A DNA stretch of 64,000 nt from Mycobacterium sp. E1214 (GTDB lineage: Bacteria > Actinomycetota > Actinomycetes > Mycobacteriales > Mycobacteriaceae). Below, in pieces: positions 55,757-64,000 of this stretch (position 1 is its first letter; each line of letters starts with the position of its first letter). The notes below the pieces were generated by a model, which was not told the DNA's origin, ran no database searches, and saw only the letters and a list, made by a program, of their open reading frames with translations. Position numbers and translations under genes: made by a program. The stretch is from positions 1-64,000 of the forward strand of contig NZ_LZJC01000048.1 in NCBI RefSeq assembly GCF_001666755.1, read 5' to 3'.

Positions 55757-56203
55757 ATGAGCAGTCTCGCACTGTGGTCGCGTCCGGCCTGGGACACCGA
55801 CCGGTGGTTGCGCGATGTCTTCGGCCCGGCCGCGGACTGGAACAAGCCCGTCGCGAACGGGTTCAGCCCGGCGGCAGACGTCATTCGCGACGGCGACGAC
55901 GCCGTCGTGCGGCTGGAGCTGCCCGGCGTCGACGTCGAGAAGGACGTCACCGTCGAGGTCGACTCGAGCCACGGGGCAACCCGACTGGTGGTTCACGGTG
56001 AGCACCGCGACGAGCACGCGGAGGAGGCGAGCGGCCGCACGCTGCGGGAGATCCGGTACGGATCATTCCGCCGGTCGTTCCGGTTGCCGGCCCACGTCAC
56101 CGGGGACGCCGTCACCGCGTCGTACGACGCCGGGGTGCTGACCGTACGGGTCGCCGGCGCCTACGCCGGGCAGCAGGCCCAGCGGATCGCCATCACGAAG
56201 TAA
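55757..56203 (+). CDS. hsp: Small heat shock protein Hsp20 (Acr2/Rv0251c-like)
   Basis: 148 aa small heat-shock protein with an alpha-crystallin domain (about 45-140): the FSPAADVIRDGDDAVVRLELPGVD start, RYGSFRRSFRLPAHV and final GVLTVRV motif. It holds unfolded proteins under heat or other stress. ATG 55757 follows TAAGGAG at 55744; upstream in-frame ATGs lie in the promoter. Rv0251c is next to nirB (Rv0252) as here. A very strong hairpin follows. Confidence 0.9.
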   Translation: MSSLALWSRPAWDTDRWLRDVFGPAADWNKPVANGFSPAADVIRDGDDAVVRLELPGVDVEKDVTVEVDSSHGATRLVVHGEHRDEHAEEASGRTLREIRYGSFRRSFRLPAHVTGDAVTASYDAGVLTVRVAGAYAGQQAQRIAITK

Positions 56204-56210
56204 GAGCGGG

Positions 56211-56253
56211 AGCCGAGCCCGGCGCAGCGCCGCGCTGCGCCGGGCTTTCGGCT
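56211..56253 (+). terminator. Strong terminator hairpin after hsp20
   Basis: Perfect 14-bp arms AGCCCGGCGCAGCG (56216-56229) and CGCTGCGCCGGGCT (56233-56246) with loop CCG, extended by AGCCGA/TCGGCT at the base. Only a short T-run follows, as is common in mycobacteria. Confidence 0.85.
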
Positions 56254-56506
56254 GTCGAAACACCAGGCCCGTCGCCGGCTCGGTCGCCCGCCGGGCCGCC
56301 GCAGGGCGTGACACGCGTCTTTCCGGGGGTTTGCCGCGACGGGTGGTTCCGCGGCACCCGCGCCCGCACACCCGGCGTCGGCGACGTGCCGACCGGCTTT
56401 GCTCCTCGCACGGTTGCACGTGACCTGGCCCACACAACGCGGGCGACATGGTTAGTATCGAGGCAGCCGTGTGATCCATGACACTGTTACCGCGAGGAGA
56501 CCGACG

Positions 56507-56803
56507 TTGACCACCACTACTGAACTCGCCGAGCTGCACGACCTCATCGGCGGCCTGCGGCGGTGTGTGACCTCATTGCGGTCGCGCTACGGCGACAGCC
56601 CGGCGATGCGCCGCATCGTGATCGACGCCGACCGCATCCTCAGCGACGTCCAGCTGCTCGACACCGATGTCTCCGAACTGGACCTGGCGCGCGCCACCGT
56701 GCAGCAATCCGGCGACAAGATCTCCATCCCCGACACCCCGTACGACAGCGCCTTCTGGCGCGACGTCGACGACGAAGGTGTCGGGGGTCACAACCGGGCC
56801 TGA
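56507..56803 (+). CDS. Conserved protein of sdh1 locus (Rv0250c-like)
   Basis: 98 aa acidic protein of unknown function, matching Rv0250c, which lies upstream of the sdh1 genes. Conserved parts are ELAELHDLIGGLRRCVTSL and DTPYDSAFWRDVDDEGVGGH. TTG start at 56507 after a CGAGGAGA site (56493); a longer frame from 56471 is less likely. Possibly a cytosolic factor linked to succinate dehydrogenase. A short hairpin lies between it and sdhC. Confidence 0.8.
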   Translation: MTTTTELAELHDLIGGLRRCVTSLRSRYGDSPAMRRIVIDADRILSDVQLLDTDVSELDLARATVQQSGDKISIPDTPYDSAFWRDVDDEGVGGHNRA

Positions 56804-56824
56804 TAAGCGGCCGGCAACACAAGC

Positions 56825-56840
56825 CCCCCGCCCGCGGGGG
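56825..56840 (+). terminator. GC hairpin between Rv0250c-like gene and sdhC
   Basis: Arms CCCCCG (56825-56830) and CGGGGG (56835-56840) with loop CCCG. No T-run; a weak terminator or attenuator is possible. Confidence 0.45.
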
Positions 56841-56894
56841 CGTCCTGTCTGTGTAACCTTCGACCTACAGCCCGTTCGAAGAGGAACACATCAC

Positions 56895-57722
56895 ATGAGC
56901 GCACCCGCGGCGAACCGTCCTGCGTCCGGTGTCTTTTCACCGACGCGCGCCCGCATTCCGCAACGCACCCTCCGCACCGACCGGTGGTGGATGTCGCCGT
57001 TGCGTATCGACCTCGGCTTCGCCGCGTTCCTCATTTACGCGACGGTCCGCGCATTCCAGCAGAACTACTTCTTCGTCCCGAAATACCACTACCTGACGCC
57101 GTTCTACTCGCCGTGCGTCAGCAAGGGCTGCGGTGAGGCGGGCGACATCTGGCCGCAGTTCCTCCCGGACGTCTGGTGGCTGCCGTACGCGGCGCTGTCG
57201 CTGCCGTTCCTGCTGCTGTTCCGCCTGACCTGCTATTACTACCGCGGCGCCTACTACCGCACCGTTTGGCAGTCGCCGAGCGCGTGCGCGGTCGCCGAAC
57301 CGCGCGAGCACTACACGGGCGAGACCCGATTCCCGCTGATCGTGCAAAACACCCACCGATACTTCTTCTACATCGCCGGCATCATCTCGGTGATCAACAC
57401 CTACGACGCGATCGTCGCGTTCCATTCCGACAGCGGGCCGGGCGGATTCGGCTTCGGCCTGGGCAATCTGATCCTGCTGGGCAACGTCATCATGCTGTGG
57501 ATCTACACCCTGTCCTGCCACTCCTGCCGGCACGTCACCGGCGGCCGGCTCAAGCACTTCTCCAAGCACCCTGTCCGGTATTGGATTTGGACGCAGGTCA
57601 GCGTCATCAACACCCGCCACAAACTGTTCGCGTGGATCACGCTGGGCACCTTGATGCTCACCGACTTCTACGTCGCGCTGGTGGCCAGCGGCACCATCTC
57701 CGACCTGAGATTCGTTGGCTGA
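56895..57722 (+). CDS. sdhC: Succinate dehydrogenase Sdh1 membrane anchor subunit (Rv0249c-like)
   Basis: 275 aa with five hydrophobic helices (about 41-60, 92-112, 152-176, 187-207, 243-265). One long protein serves instead of separate SdhC and SdhD. M. smegmatis Sdh1 carries a membrane-embedded Rieske-type cluster; candidate ligands here are Cys74, Cys79 (SPCVSKGC) and Cys208, His209, Cys211, His213 (SCHSCRH). Quinone is reduced at this subunit. ATG 56895 with a GAGGAAC site; upstream frame rejected. Confidence 0.88.
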   Translation: MSAPAANRPASGVFSPTRARIPQRTLRTDRWWMSPLRIDLGFAAFLIYATVRAFQQNYFFVPKYHYLTPFYSPCVSKGCGEAGDIWPQFLPDVWWLPYAALSLPFLLLFRLTCYYYRGAYYRTVWQSPSACAVAEPREHYTGETRFPLIVQNTHRYFFYIAGIISVINTYDAIVAFHSDSGPGGFGFGLGNLILLGNVIMLWIYTLSCHSCRHVTGGRLKHFSKHPVRYWIWTQVSVINTRHKLFAWITLGTLMLTDFYVALVASGTISDLRFVG

Positions 57723-57766
57723 CAAGCCCATTCACGCATCACCAAATATCGGCTTAGCGAGGTTCT

Positions 57767-59686
57767 ATGGTTGAGGTTGAGCGGCACTCCTACGACGTGG
57801 TCGTGATCGGTGCCGGCGGCGCGGGCTTGCGCGCGGTCATCGAAGCCAGGGAGCGGGGCCTGCGGGTCGCCGTGGTGTGCAAGTCGCTGTTCGGCAAGGC
57901 CCACACCGTGATGGCCGAGGGCGGTTGCGCGGCGTCCATGGGGAACACCAACCCGAAGGACAACTGGAAGACCCACTTCGGCGACACCATGCGCGGCGGC
58001 AAGTTCCTCAACAACTGGCGCATGGCCGAACTGCACGCCAAGGAGGCGCCGGACCGGGTCTGGGAGCTGGAGACCTACGGCGCGCTGTTCGACCGCCTGA
58101 AGGACGGCAAGATCAGCCAGCGCAACTTCGGCGGGCACACCTACCCCCGGCTCGCCCACGTCGGTGACCGCACCGGGCTGGAACTGATCCGCACCATGCA
58201 GCAAAAGATCGTCTCGCTGCAACAGGAGGACTTCGCCGAACTCGGCGACTACGAGGCCCGGATCCGGGTGTACGCCGAAACGACGATCACCGAGCTGATC
58301 AAGGACGGTGACGCGATCGCCGGGGCCTTCGGCTACATCCGGGAGAGCGGGAACTTCATCCTGTTCGAGGCCCCCGCCGTGGTGCTGGCCACCGGCGGCA
58401 TCGGCAAGTCGTTCAAGGTCACCTCCAACTCCTGGGAGTACACCGGCGACGGGCACGCGCTGGCGCTGCGCGCGGGCGCCAGCCTGATCAACATGGAGTT
58501 CGTCCAGTTCCACCCGACCGGGATGGTGTGGCCGCCCAGCGTGAAGGGGATTCTGGTCACCGAAGGCGTCCGCGGCGACGGCGGCGTGCTGAAGAACTCC
58601 GACGACAAGCGGTTCATGTTCGACTACATCCCGTCGGTGTTCAAGGGCCAGTACGCCGAGTCCGAGAGCGAAGCCGACCAGTGGCTCAAGGACAACGACT
58701 CGGCGCGCCGCACCCCGGACCTGCTGCCGCGTGATGAGGTCGCGCGCGCGATCAACTCGGAGGTCAAGGCCGGCCGGGGCAGCCCACACGGCGGCGTCTA
58801 CCTCGACATCGCCTCCCGGCTGACACCCGCCGAGATCAACCGGCGGCTGCCGTCGATGTACCACCAGTTCAAGGAGCTGGCCGGTGTCGACATCACCAAG
58901 GAGCCCATGGAGGTCGGGCCGACCTGTCACTACGTGATGGGCGGCGTCGAGGTGGACGCCGACACCGGCGCCGCCACCGTTCCCGGGTTGTTCGCCGCGG
59001 GCGAGTGCTCCGGCGGCATGCACGGCTCCAACCGGCTCGGGGGTAACTCGCTGTCGGACCTGCTGGTCTTCGGGCGCCGCGCCGGCCTCGGCGCCGCCGA
59101 CTACGTGCGCGCCCTGTCCAGCCGCCCGACGATCGCCGAGGACGCCGTCGAGACCGCCGCCAAGCGGGCCCTGTCCCCCTTCGAGACGCCGACCAACGGC
59201 GCCGCCGCGGAGAACCCCTACACCCTTCAGCTGGAGCTGCAGCAGTCGATGAACGACCTGGTGGGGATCATCCGCAAGGAGGAAGAGATCACCGAGGCCC
59301 TCGCGCGGCTCGACAAGCTGCGGGAGCGGTTCAAGCACATCCACGTCGACGGCGACCGGCGGTACAACCCCGGGTGGAACTTGGCCATCGACCTGCGCAA
59401 CATGCTGCTGGTCAGCGAGTGCGTCGCCAAGGCCGCGCTGCAGCGCACCGAAAGTCGCGGCGGGCACACCCGCGACGACCACCCGTCGATGGACTCGTCG
59501 TGGCGCAAGGTGCTGCTGGTCTGCCAGGCCGCGGGCGGTGACGAGGTGATCCCCGACATCTCCGTCACCCGCAAGGACCAGGTGCCGATGCGGGCCGATC
59601 TGCTCGAGCTGTTTGAGATCGGCGAGCTGGAGAAGTACTACACCGACGAAGAGTTGGCCGACCATCCGGGACGGAGTGGGAAATGA
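57767..59686 (+). CDS. sdhA: Succinate dehydrogenase Sdh1 flavoprotein subunit
   Basis: 639 aa flavoprotein, as Rv0248c. FAD Rossmann motif VVVIGAGGAGLRAV (11-24); His46 in AHTVMAEGG is the likely covalent FAD site; the HPTGMVWPPSVKGILVTEGVRGDGG region and GSNRLGGNSLSDLLVFGRRAG complete the catalytic core. Oxidises succinate to fumarate in the TCA cycle and feeds the quinone pool. Its stop overlaps sdhB (ATGA). Confidence 0.94.
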   Translation: MVEVERHSYDVVVIGAGGAGLRAVIEARERGLRVAVVCKSLFGKAHTVMAEGGCAASMGNTNPKDNWKTHFGDTMRGGKFLNNWRMAELHAKEAPDRVWELETYGALFDRLKDGKISQRNFGGHTYPRLAHVGDRTGLELIRTMQQKIVSLQQEDFAELGDYEARIRVYAETTITELIKDGDAIAGAFGYIRESGNFILFEAPAVVLATGGIGKSFKVTSNSWEYTGDGHALALRAGASLINMEFVQFHPTGMVWPPSVKGILVTEGVRGDGGVLKNSDDKRFMFDYIPSVFKGQYAESESEADQWLKDNDSARRTPDLLPRDEVARAINSEVKAGRGSPHGGVYLDIASRLTPAEINRRLPSMYHQFKELAGVDITKEPMEVGPTCHYVMGGVEVDADTGAATVPGLFAAGECSGGMHGSNRLGGNSLSDLLVFGRRAGLGAADYVRALSSRPTIAEDAVETAAKRALSPFETPTNGAAAENPYTLQLELQQSMNDLVGIIRKEEEITEALARLDKLRERFKHIHVDGDRRYNPGWNLAIDLRNMLLVSECVAKAALQRTESRGGHTRDDHPSMDSSWRKVLLVCQAAGGDEVIPDISVTRKDQVPMRADLLELFEIGELEKYYTDEELADHPGRSGK

Positions 59687-60429
59687 CCTACAACGCGACC
59701 ATGCGCGTGTGGCGCGGCGACGACGCCAACGGCGCGTTGCAGGACTTCACGGTCGAGGTCAACGAGGGCGAGGTGGTGCTCGACATCATCCACCGCCTGC
59801 AGCAGACCCAAACTCCGGATCTGGCCGTGCGGTGGAACTGCAAGGCCGGTAAGTGCGGCTCGTGCTCGGCGGAGATCAACGGGTACCCCCGGCTGCTGTG
59901 CATGACCCGGATGTCGACGTTCGCCGAGGACGAGGTTGTCACCGTCACGCCGCTGCGGACCTTCCCCGTGATCCGCGACCTGGTCACCGACGTCTCGTTC
60001 AACTACGAGAAGGCCCGCGAGATCCCCGCGTTCGCGCCGCCGAAGGAGCTGCAGCCCGGCGAGTACCGGATGGCTCAGCAGGATGTGCAGCGCTCGCAGG
60101 AGTTCCGCAAGTGCATCGAGTGCTTCCTGTGCCAGAACGTCTGCCACGTGGTCCGCGACCACGAGGAGAACAAAAAGGCGTTCGCCGGGCCCCGTTTCCT
60201 GATGCGGATCGCCGAGCTGGAGATGCACCCGCTGGACACGCTCGACCGGCGCAACCAGGCGCAAGAACAGCATGGCCTCGGCTACTGCAACATCACCAAG
60301 TGCTGCACCGAGGTGTGCCCGGAGAACATCAAGATCACCGACAACGCGCTGATTCCGATGAAAGAACGGGTCGCCGACCGCAAGTACGACCCCGTGGTGT
60401 GGTTGGGCAACAAGCTGTTCCGTCGCTGA
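59683..60429 (+). CDS. sdhB: Succinate dehydrogenase Sdh1 iron-sulfur subunit
   Basis: 248 aa. [2Fe-2S] ligands Cys53, Cys58, Cys61 and Cys73; the two further clusters use Cys144, Cys147, Cys150, Cys154 (CIECFLCQNVC) and Cys207-208/212 (KCCTEVCP). Passes electrons from SdhA to the membrane subunit. Same length as Rv0247c. Last gene of the operon. Confidence 0.95.
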   Translation: MTYNATMRVWRGDDANGALQDFTVEVNEGEVVLDIIHRLQQTQTPDLAVRWNCKAGKCGSCSAEINGYPRLLCMTRMSTFAEDEVVTVTPLRTFPVIRDLVTDVSFNYEKAREIPAFAPPKELQPGEYRMAQQDVQRSQEFRKCIECFLCQNVCHVVRDHEENKKAFAGPRFLMRIAELEMHPLDTLDRRNQAQEQHGLGYCNITKCCTEVCPENIKITDNALIPMKERVADRKYDPVVWLGNKLFRR

Positions 60430-60441
60430 ATCCGGTGCCCG

Positions 60442-60460
60442 CCCGGCGTTATGGGCCGGG
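60442..60460 (+). terminator. Possible terminator after sdhB
   Basis: Arms CCCGGC (60442-60447) and GCCGGG (60455-60460) with a 7-base loop, 12 bp after the sdhB stop. No T-run. Confidence 0.5.
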
Positions 60461-60536
60461 TGGCATCGGGTAACCGAAACTGCGTCCTGTCGCGCCGCCG
60501 GTAACGGCGGTCGAGCTACGACCGGAAAGGCAGTCG

Positions 60537-60701
60537 ATGAATTTGACCCGAGAAACCGCCAGTATCAACCAGATTCGCACGGCGATCCGGCAGTTGTCGG
60601 TGCGGGCCCAGCTGGCCCACAAGGAGGGGCGGCACGGCGACGCCGCCGAGATCGAGCACCGCATCGAGGACTTCCGGCAGGAATTGAGCCACCGGCCCTG
60701 A
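60537..60701 (+). CDS. Small conserved-looking protein (54 aa)
   Basis: Begins MNLTRETASINQIRTAIRQL and ends EDFRQELSHRP; a charged, alanine-rich helix that would form a coiled coil. Not in frames of 60 aa or more, but it has a proper GGAAAGG ribosome site at 60523, mycobacterial codon use and its own space between sdhB and the flavin reductase. Function unknown. Confidence 0.6.
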   Translation: MNLTRETASINQIRTAIRQLSVRAQLAHKEGRHGDAAEIEHRIEDFRQELSHRP

Positions 60702-60720
60702 CCGGAACCGCCGCGGGCGC

Positions 60721-61251
<531 letters not shown>

Positions 61252-61273
61252 CTACCTGCCACCGCCGGCGGCC

Positions 61274-62341
61274 TCACGATCGCCCCTGCTCGACCGGCTT
61301 GCGGGCCGGCTCGCGACCGGGCCCGGCGTCGCCCGCCCGGAAACCGTGCGCGGCGGCCACGTCCGGATGCGCCCGCAACCTGCTCTTCCAGGCGTTGCGC
61401 CCGTAGACCGAGAACATCGGGTCCGATGGATCGCGCGTCGGGGTCCAGCCGTCAGCGCCGGGCGCGGTGAGCTCGGCCGGCAGCGTCAGCAGCGGGACCT
61501 GGGCGTCCAGCCGCGGGTTGAAGAAGAACGGCACCGAGATGCGCTCGGCGCGCGCGCCGCGCAGGTCGACGCGGTGCTCGGTGGCGCGCAGGTAGCCACC
61601 CGTCGCCACCTCCAGCAGTTCCCCGATATTGACGATGAACGCCCCGTCGCGCGGCGGCACGTCCACCCAGTCACCGCCGTCACGGCGCACCTGCAGCCCG
61701 CGGCTGCCTGGCTCGGCCAACAGCAGCGTCAGCACGCCGGAGTCGCGGTGCGCACCCACGCCCTGCGCGCTGGCAGCGCCGGCCGGATACCGGATGATCT
61801 TGATCAGGGTCGCCGGCGCCCCGGCGAAGGCCGCGTCGAACACGTCGGGCGGACTGCCCAAGGACGCCGCCCAGTGCCGAAGCAGGGTGCGCGCGACCCG
61901 CGAGAGCGCGGCGTCCCACTCCGCCACCACGCCGGGGAGTTCCGGCAGCGCGGCCGGCCACTGGTTGGGGCCCTGCAACCAGCGGTAGTCCGAAGGGCCC
62001 AGGCCGGCGATCGGCGGCCGTTGCGGGCCGATATCAATCTGCTCGCGCCAATCCACCTCGCCGCGGGTCAGCTCACCCCCGAGCCGGGTGTAGCCGCGGA
62101 AGTGCGGGCTGCGCACCATCGCGACGGCGTCCTTGTCCCGCTGTGGCAGCGCGAACAGCCGGCGCGCCGCCGCCAGCAGCCGCGTCGTCAGCGCTGGCGG
62201 CACGTCGTGGCCGATCAGATAGAAGAACCCGACGTCATGACCGGCCGCCCGCAGGCTCTCCCGCAGGGCTCCGGCGCCGGCCCGCAGGTCGACGGTGGCG
62301 ATCTCGTCGGCGGTGGCGGGGACACCTGGCACAGTCGTCAT
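61274..62341 (-). CDS. 2-oxoglutarate/Fe(II)-type oxygenase (isopenicillin N synthase-like)
   Basis: 355 aa. N-terminal DIOX_N domain (about 14-120; GFFYLIGHDVPP) and C-terminal jelly-roll core with the iron triad His198-x-Asp200 and His256 and the co-substrate-binding Arg267-x-Ser269. Such plant and fungal-like enzymes oxidise small molecules; substrate unknown. ATG 62341. The C-terminal 20 residues are basic and unrelated to the fold. I do not recall a counterpart between Rv0244c and Rv0245 in M. tuberculosis, so it is an extra gene. Confidence 0.85.
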   Translation of the reverse strand: MTTVPGVPATADEIATVDLRAGAGALRESLRAAGHDVGFFYLIGHDVPPALTTRLLAAARRLFALPQRDKDAVAMVRSPHFRGYTRLGGELTRGEVDWREQIDIGPQRPPIAGLGPSDYRWLQGPNQWPAALPELPGVVAEWDAALSRVARTLLRHWAASLGSPPDVFDAAFAGAPATLIKIIRYPAGAASAQGVGAHRDSGVLTLLLAEPGSRGLQVRRDGGDWVDVPPRDGAFIVNIGELLEVATGGYLRATEHRVDLRGARAERISVPFFFNPRLDAQVPLLTLPAELTAPGADGWTPTRDPSDPMFSVYGRNAWKSRLRAHPDVAAAHGFRAGDAGPGREPARKPVEQGRS

Positions 62342-62395
62342 GATTCCATCATCACCGCAGCTAGAGCGGCCGCGGGCGGCCCGGGTTTAAGTAGC

Positions 62396-62407
62396 CCAAC
62401 CGGTTGG
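62396..62407. promoter_or_regulatory. Perfect palindrome upstream of fadE5
   Basis: CCAACCGGTTGG, 12 bp, followed by TTAATTAG, 136 bp before fadE5. Typical TetR-operator shape. A second repeat GTTAC-TGGTGG-GTAAC lies at 62476-62491, nearer the start. Confidence 0.6.
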
Positions 62408-62542
62408 TTAATTAGGCAATGAAATGTAGCTCACATTTGCTTGCATACGTCTGACGCTAGCGATATTTTAGCGGTGTTACTGGTGGGTAACTTAGACCTA
62501 GTACCCAACCACAAGTGGCATTCTCAACGAGGAGGACCTGTA

Positions 62543-64000
62543 GTGAGCCACTACAAGAGCAACGTCCGTGACCAGGTATTCAACCTGTTCGAGGTCCTGG
62601 GCGTTGAGAAGGCGCTGGGCCAGGGCGAGTACGCCGACCTGGACGCCGACACAGCCCAGGAAATGTTGACCGAGATCAGCCGTCTCGCCGAGGGTCCGGT
62701 CGCGGACTCCTTCGTCGAGGGTGACCGCAACCCGCCGGTCTTCGACCCGAAGACGCATTCGGTGACCCTGCCGGAGTCCTTCAAGAAGTCCGTCCGCGCC
62801 GTCACCGACGCGGGCTGGGACAAGGTCGGCATCGACGAGGTGCTCGGCGGCATGCCGATGCCCCGCGCGCTGGTCTGGGCGCTGCACGAGCACCTGCTCG
62901 GCGCCAACCCGGCCGTCTGGATGTACGGCGGTGGCGCCGGCTTCGCCAACATCCTGTACCACCTCGGCACCGAGGAGCAGCGCAAGTGGGCCGTCATCTG
63001 CGCCGAGCGCGGCTGGGGCTCCACGATGGTGCTGACCGAGCCCGACGCGGGTTCCGACGTCGGCGCCGGCCGTACCAAGGCGGTCCAGCAGGAGGACGGC
63101 TCCTGGCACATCGACGGTGTGAAGCGGTTCATCACCTCCGCCGACTCCGACGACCTGTTCGAGAACATCTTCCACCTGGTGCTGGCCCGCCCCGAGGGCG
63201 CCGGCCCCGGCACCAAGGGCCTGTCGCTGTTCTTCGTGCCCAAGTTCCTGTTCGACTTCGAGACCGGTGAGCTGGGCGAGCGCAACGGCGTCTTCGTCAC
63301 CAACGTCGAGCACAAAATGGGTCTGAAGGTCTCCGCGACCTGCGAGCTGTCCTTCGGCCAGCACGACGTGCCCGCCAAGGGTTGGCTCGTCGGCGAGGTG
63401 CACAACGGCATCGCGCAGATGTTCGAGGTCATCGAGCAGGCGCGCATGATGGTCGGCACGAAGGCCATCGCGACCCTGTCGACGGGCTACCTCAACGCGT
63501 TGGAATACGCCAAGTCGCGCGTGCAGGGCGCCGACCTGACGCAGATGACCGACAAGACCGCGCCGCGGGTGACCATCACGCACCACCCCGACGTGCGCCG
63601 CTCGCTGATGACCCAGAAGGCCTACGCCGAGGGTCTGCGCGCGCTGTACCTCTACACCGCGACCTACCAGGACGCGGCGGTCGCCGAGGCGGTGCACGGC
63701 GTGGACGCGGAGCTGGCGGTCAAGGTCAACGACCTGATGCTGCCGGTGGTCAAGGGGGTGGGCTCGGAGCAGGCGTACGCCAAGCTCACCGAGAGCCTGC
63801 AGACCTTCGGTGGTTCCGGCTTCCTGCAGGACTACCCGATCGAGCAGTACATCCGCGACGCCAAGATCGACTCCCTCTACGAGGGCACCACGGCCATCCA
63901 GGCGCAGGACTTCTTCTTCCGCAAGATCGTCCGCGACAAGGGTGTGGCGTTGGCCCACGTGTCGGGTGAGATCCAGAAGTTCGTCGACAGCGAGTCCGGC
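62543..64000 (+). CDS. fadE5: Acyl-CoA dehydrogenase FadE5 (partial, 3' end outside window)
   Basis: First 486 codons of a long acyl-CoA dehydrogenase; M. tuberculosis FadE5 has 611. The N-terminal [25 protein letters not shown], the [18 protein letters not shown] flavin stretch and [39 protein letters not shown] match FadE5. GTG start at 62543 after GAGGAGGA (62529). It shows no frameshift up to the window edge. FadE5 handles a broad range of acyl-CoAs in beta-oxidation. Confidence 0.92.
   Translation, partial: MSHYKSNVRDQVFNLFEVLGVEKALGQGEYADLDADTAQEMLTEISRLAEGPVADSFVEGDRNPPVFDPKTHSVTLPESFKKSVRAVTDAGWDKVGIDEVLGGMPMPRALVWALHEHLLGANPAVWMYGGGAGFANILYHLGTEEQRKWAVICAERGWGSTMVLTEPDAGSDVGAGRTKAVQQEDGSWHIDGVKRFITSADSDDLFENIFHLVLARPEGAGPGTKGLSLFFVPKFLFDFETGELGERNGVFVTNVEHKMGLKVSATCELSFGQHDVPAKGWLVGEVHNGIAQMFEVIEQARMMVGTKAIATLSTGYLNALEYAKSRVQGADLTQMTDKTAPRVTITHHPDVRRSLMTQKAYAEGLRALYLYTATYQDAAVAEAVHGVDAELAVKVNDLMLPVVKGVGSEQAYAKLTESLQTFGGSGFLQDYPIEQYIRDAKIDSLYEGTTAIQAQDFFFRKIVRDKGVALAHVSGEIQKFVDSESG

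Noticed and set aside
57668..59665. 665-codon frame on the minus strand
   Set aside because: Antisense to sdhA; the composition is typical of a mirrored GC-rich gene.

Overview
The window is a stretch of chromosome from a slow-growing Mycobacterium, most likely in or near the M. avium complex. The evidence is the high-GC sequence, a complete ESX-3 type VII secretion locus, PE and PPE proteins, PapA-type and FadD/FadE lipid genes, and gene order. From memory of M. tuberculosis H37Rv, the backbone follows Rv0296c (left end) to Rv0244c (right end), drawn in reverse, with several insertions. Species assignment is an inference; no database was consulted.

94-17339: a sulfatase and trans-aconitate methyltransferase (tam) face each other, followed by the ESX-3 operon on the minus strand, transcribed eccA3-eccB3-eccC3-PE5-PPE4-esxG-esxH-espG3-eccD3-mycP3-eccE3. 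Most membrane-component genes overlap by ATGA or GTGA, so translation is probably coupled. The 450-bp promoter region in front of eccA3 carries one good IdeR-like box and one Zur-like box, fitting control by both iron and zinc.

17791-28579: a zinc-starvation island next to ESX-3. It holds a PPE-PPW protein, a SAM methyltransferase, a COG0523 (CobW) GTPase coupled to a small His6-ANTAR protein, the cysteine-free paralogues of ribosomal proteins L31, L28, L33, S14 and S18, an Rv0106/MRF-like protein without a P-loop, a nine-cysteine protein, and a PPE-permease-His-rich membrane protein operon. Five 23-bp palindromes of one family (17555, 20747, 23696, 23751, 28557) sit at the head of the transcription units and tie the island and ESX-3 into one presumed Zur regulon. 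This is the most interesting part of the window.

28597-43786: lipid and general metabolism. It contains a DUF2236 oxygenase with a divergent TetR regulator, a condensation-type acyltransferase next to a PapA1-4-like acyltransferase, a VOC protein, an alpha/beta hydrolase, a 2-hydroxyacid dehydrogenase, FadE6 (two fused acyl-CoA dehydrogenase units), a secreted Gly-Trp-His repeat protein, a possible ribbon-helix-helix protein, FadD2, and a stand-alone LigD-type polymerase domain.

43783-56203: nitrogen and iron uptake. Two NarK-type nitrate/nitrite transporters, a FecB2-like siderophore-binding lipoprotein, 5-oxoprolinase subunits PxpB and PxpC, a HemD-wHTH (NnaR-like) regulator behind a GlnR-type box, a sirohydrochlorin chelatase, and nirBD form a nitrate-to-ammonium assimilation set. 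An Hsp20 gene with a HAIR-like operator follows.

56507-64000: the sdh1 succinate dehydrogenase operon (with a small Rv0250c-like gene in front), a small coiled-coil ORF, a flavin reductase, a 2-oxoglutarate/Fe(II)-type oxygenase, and the first 486 codons of fadE5, cut by the window end. I saw no tRNA, rRNA, CRISPR array, insertion sequence or prophage.
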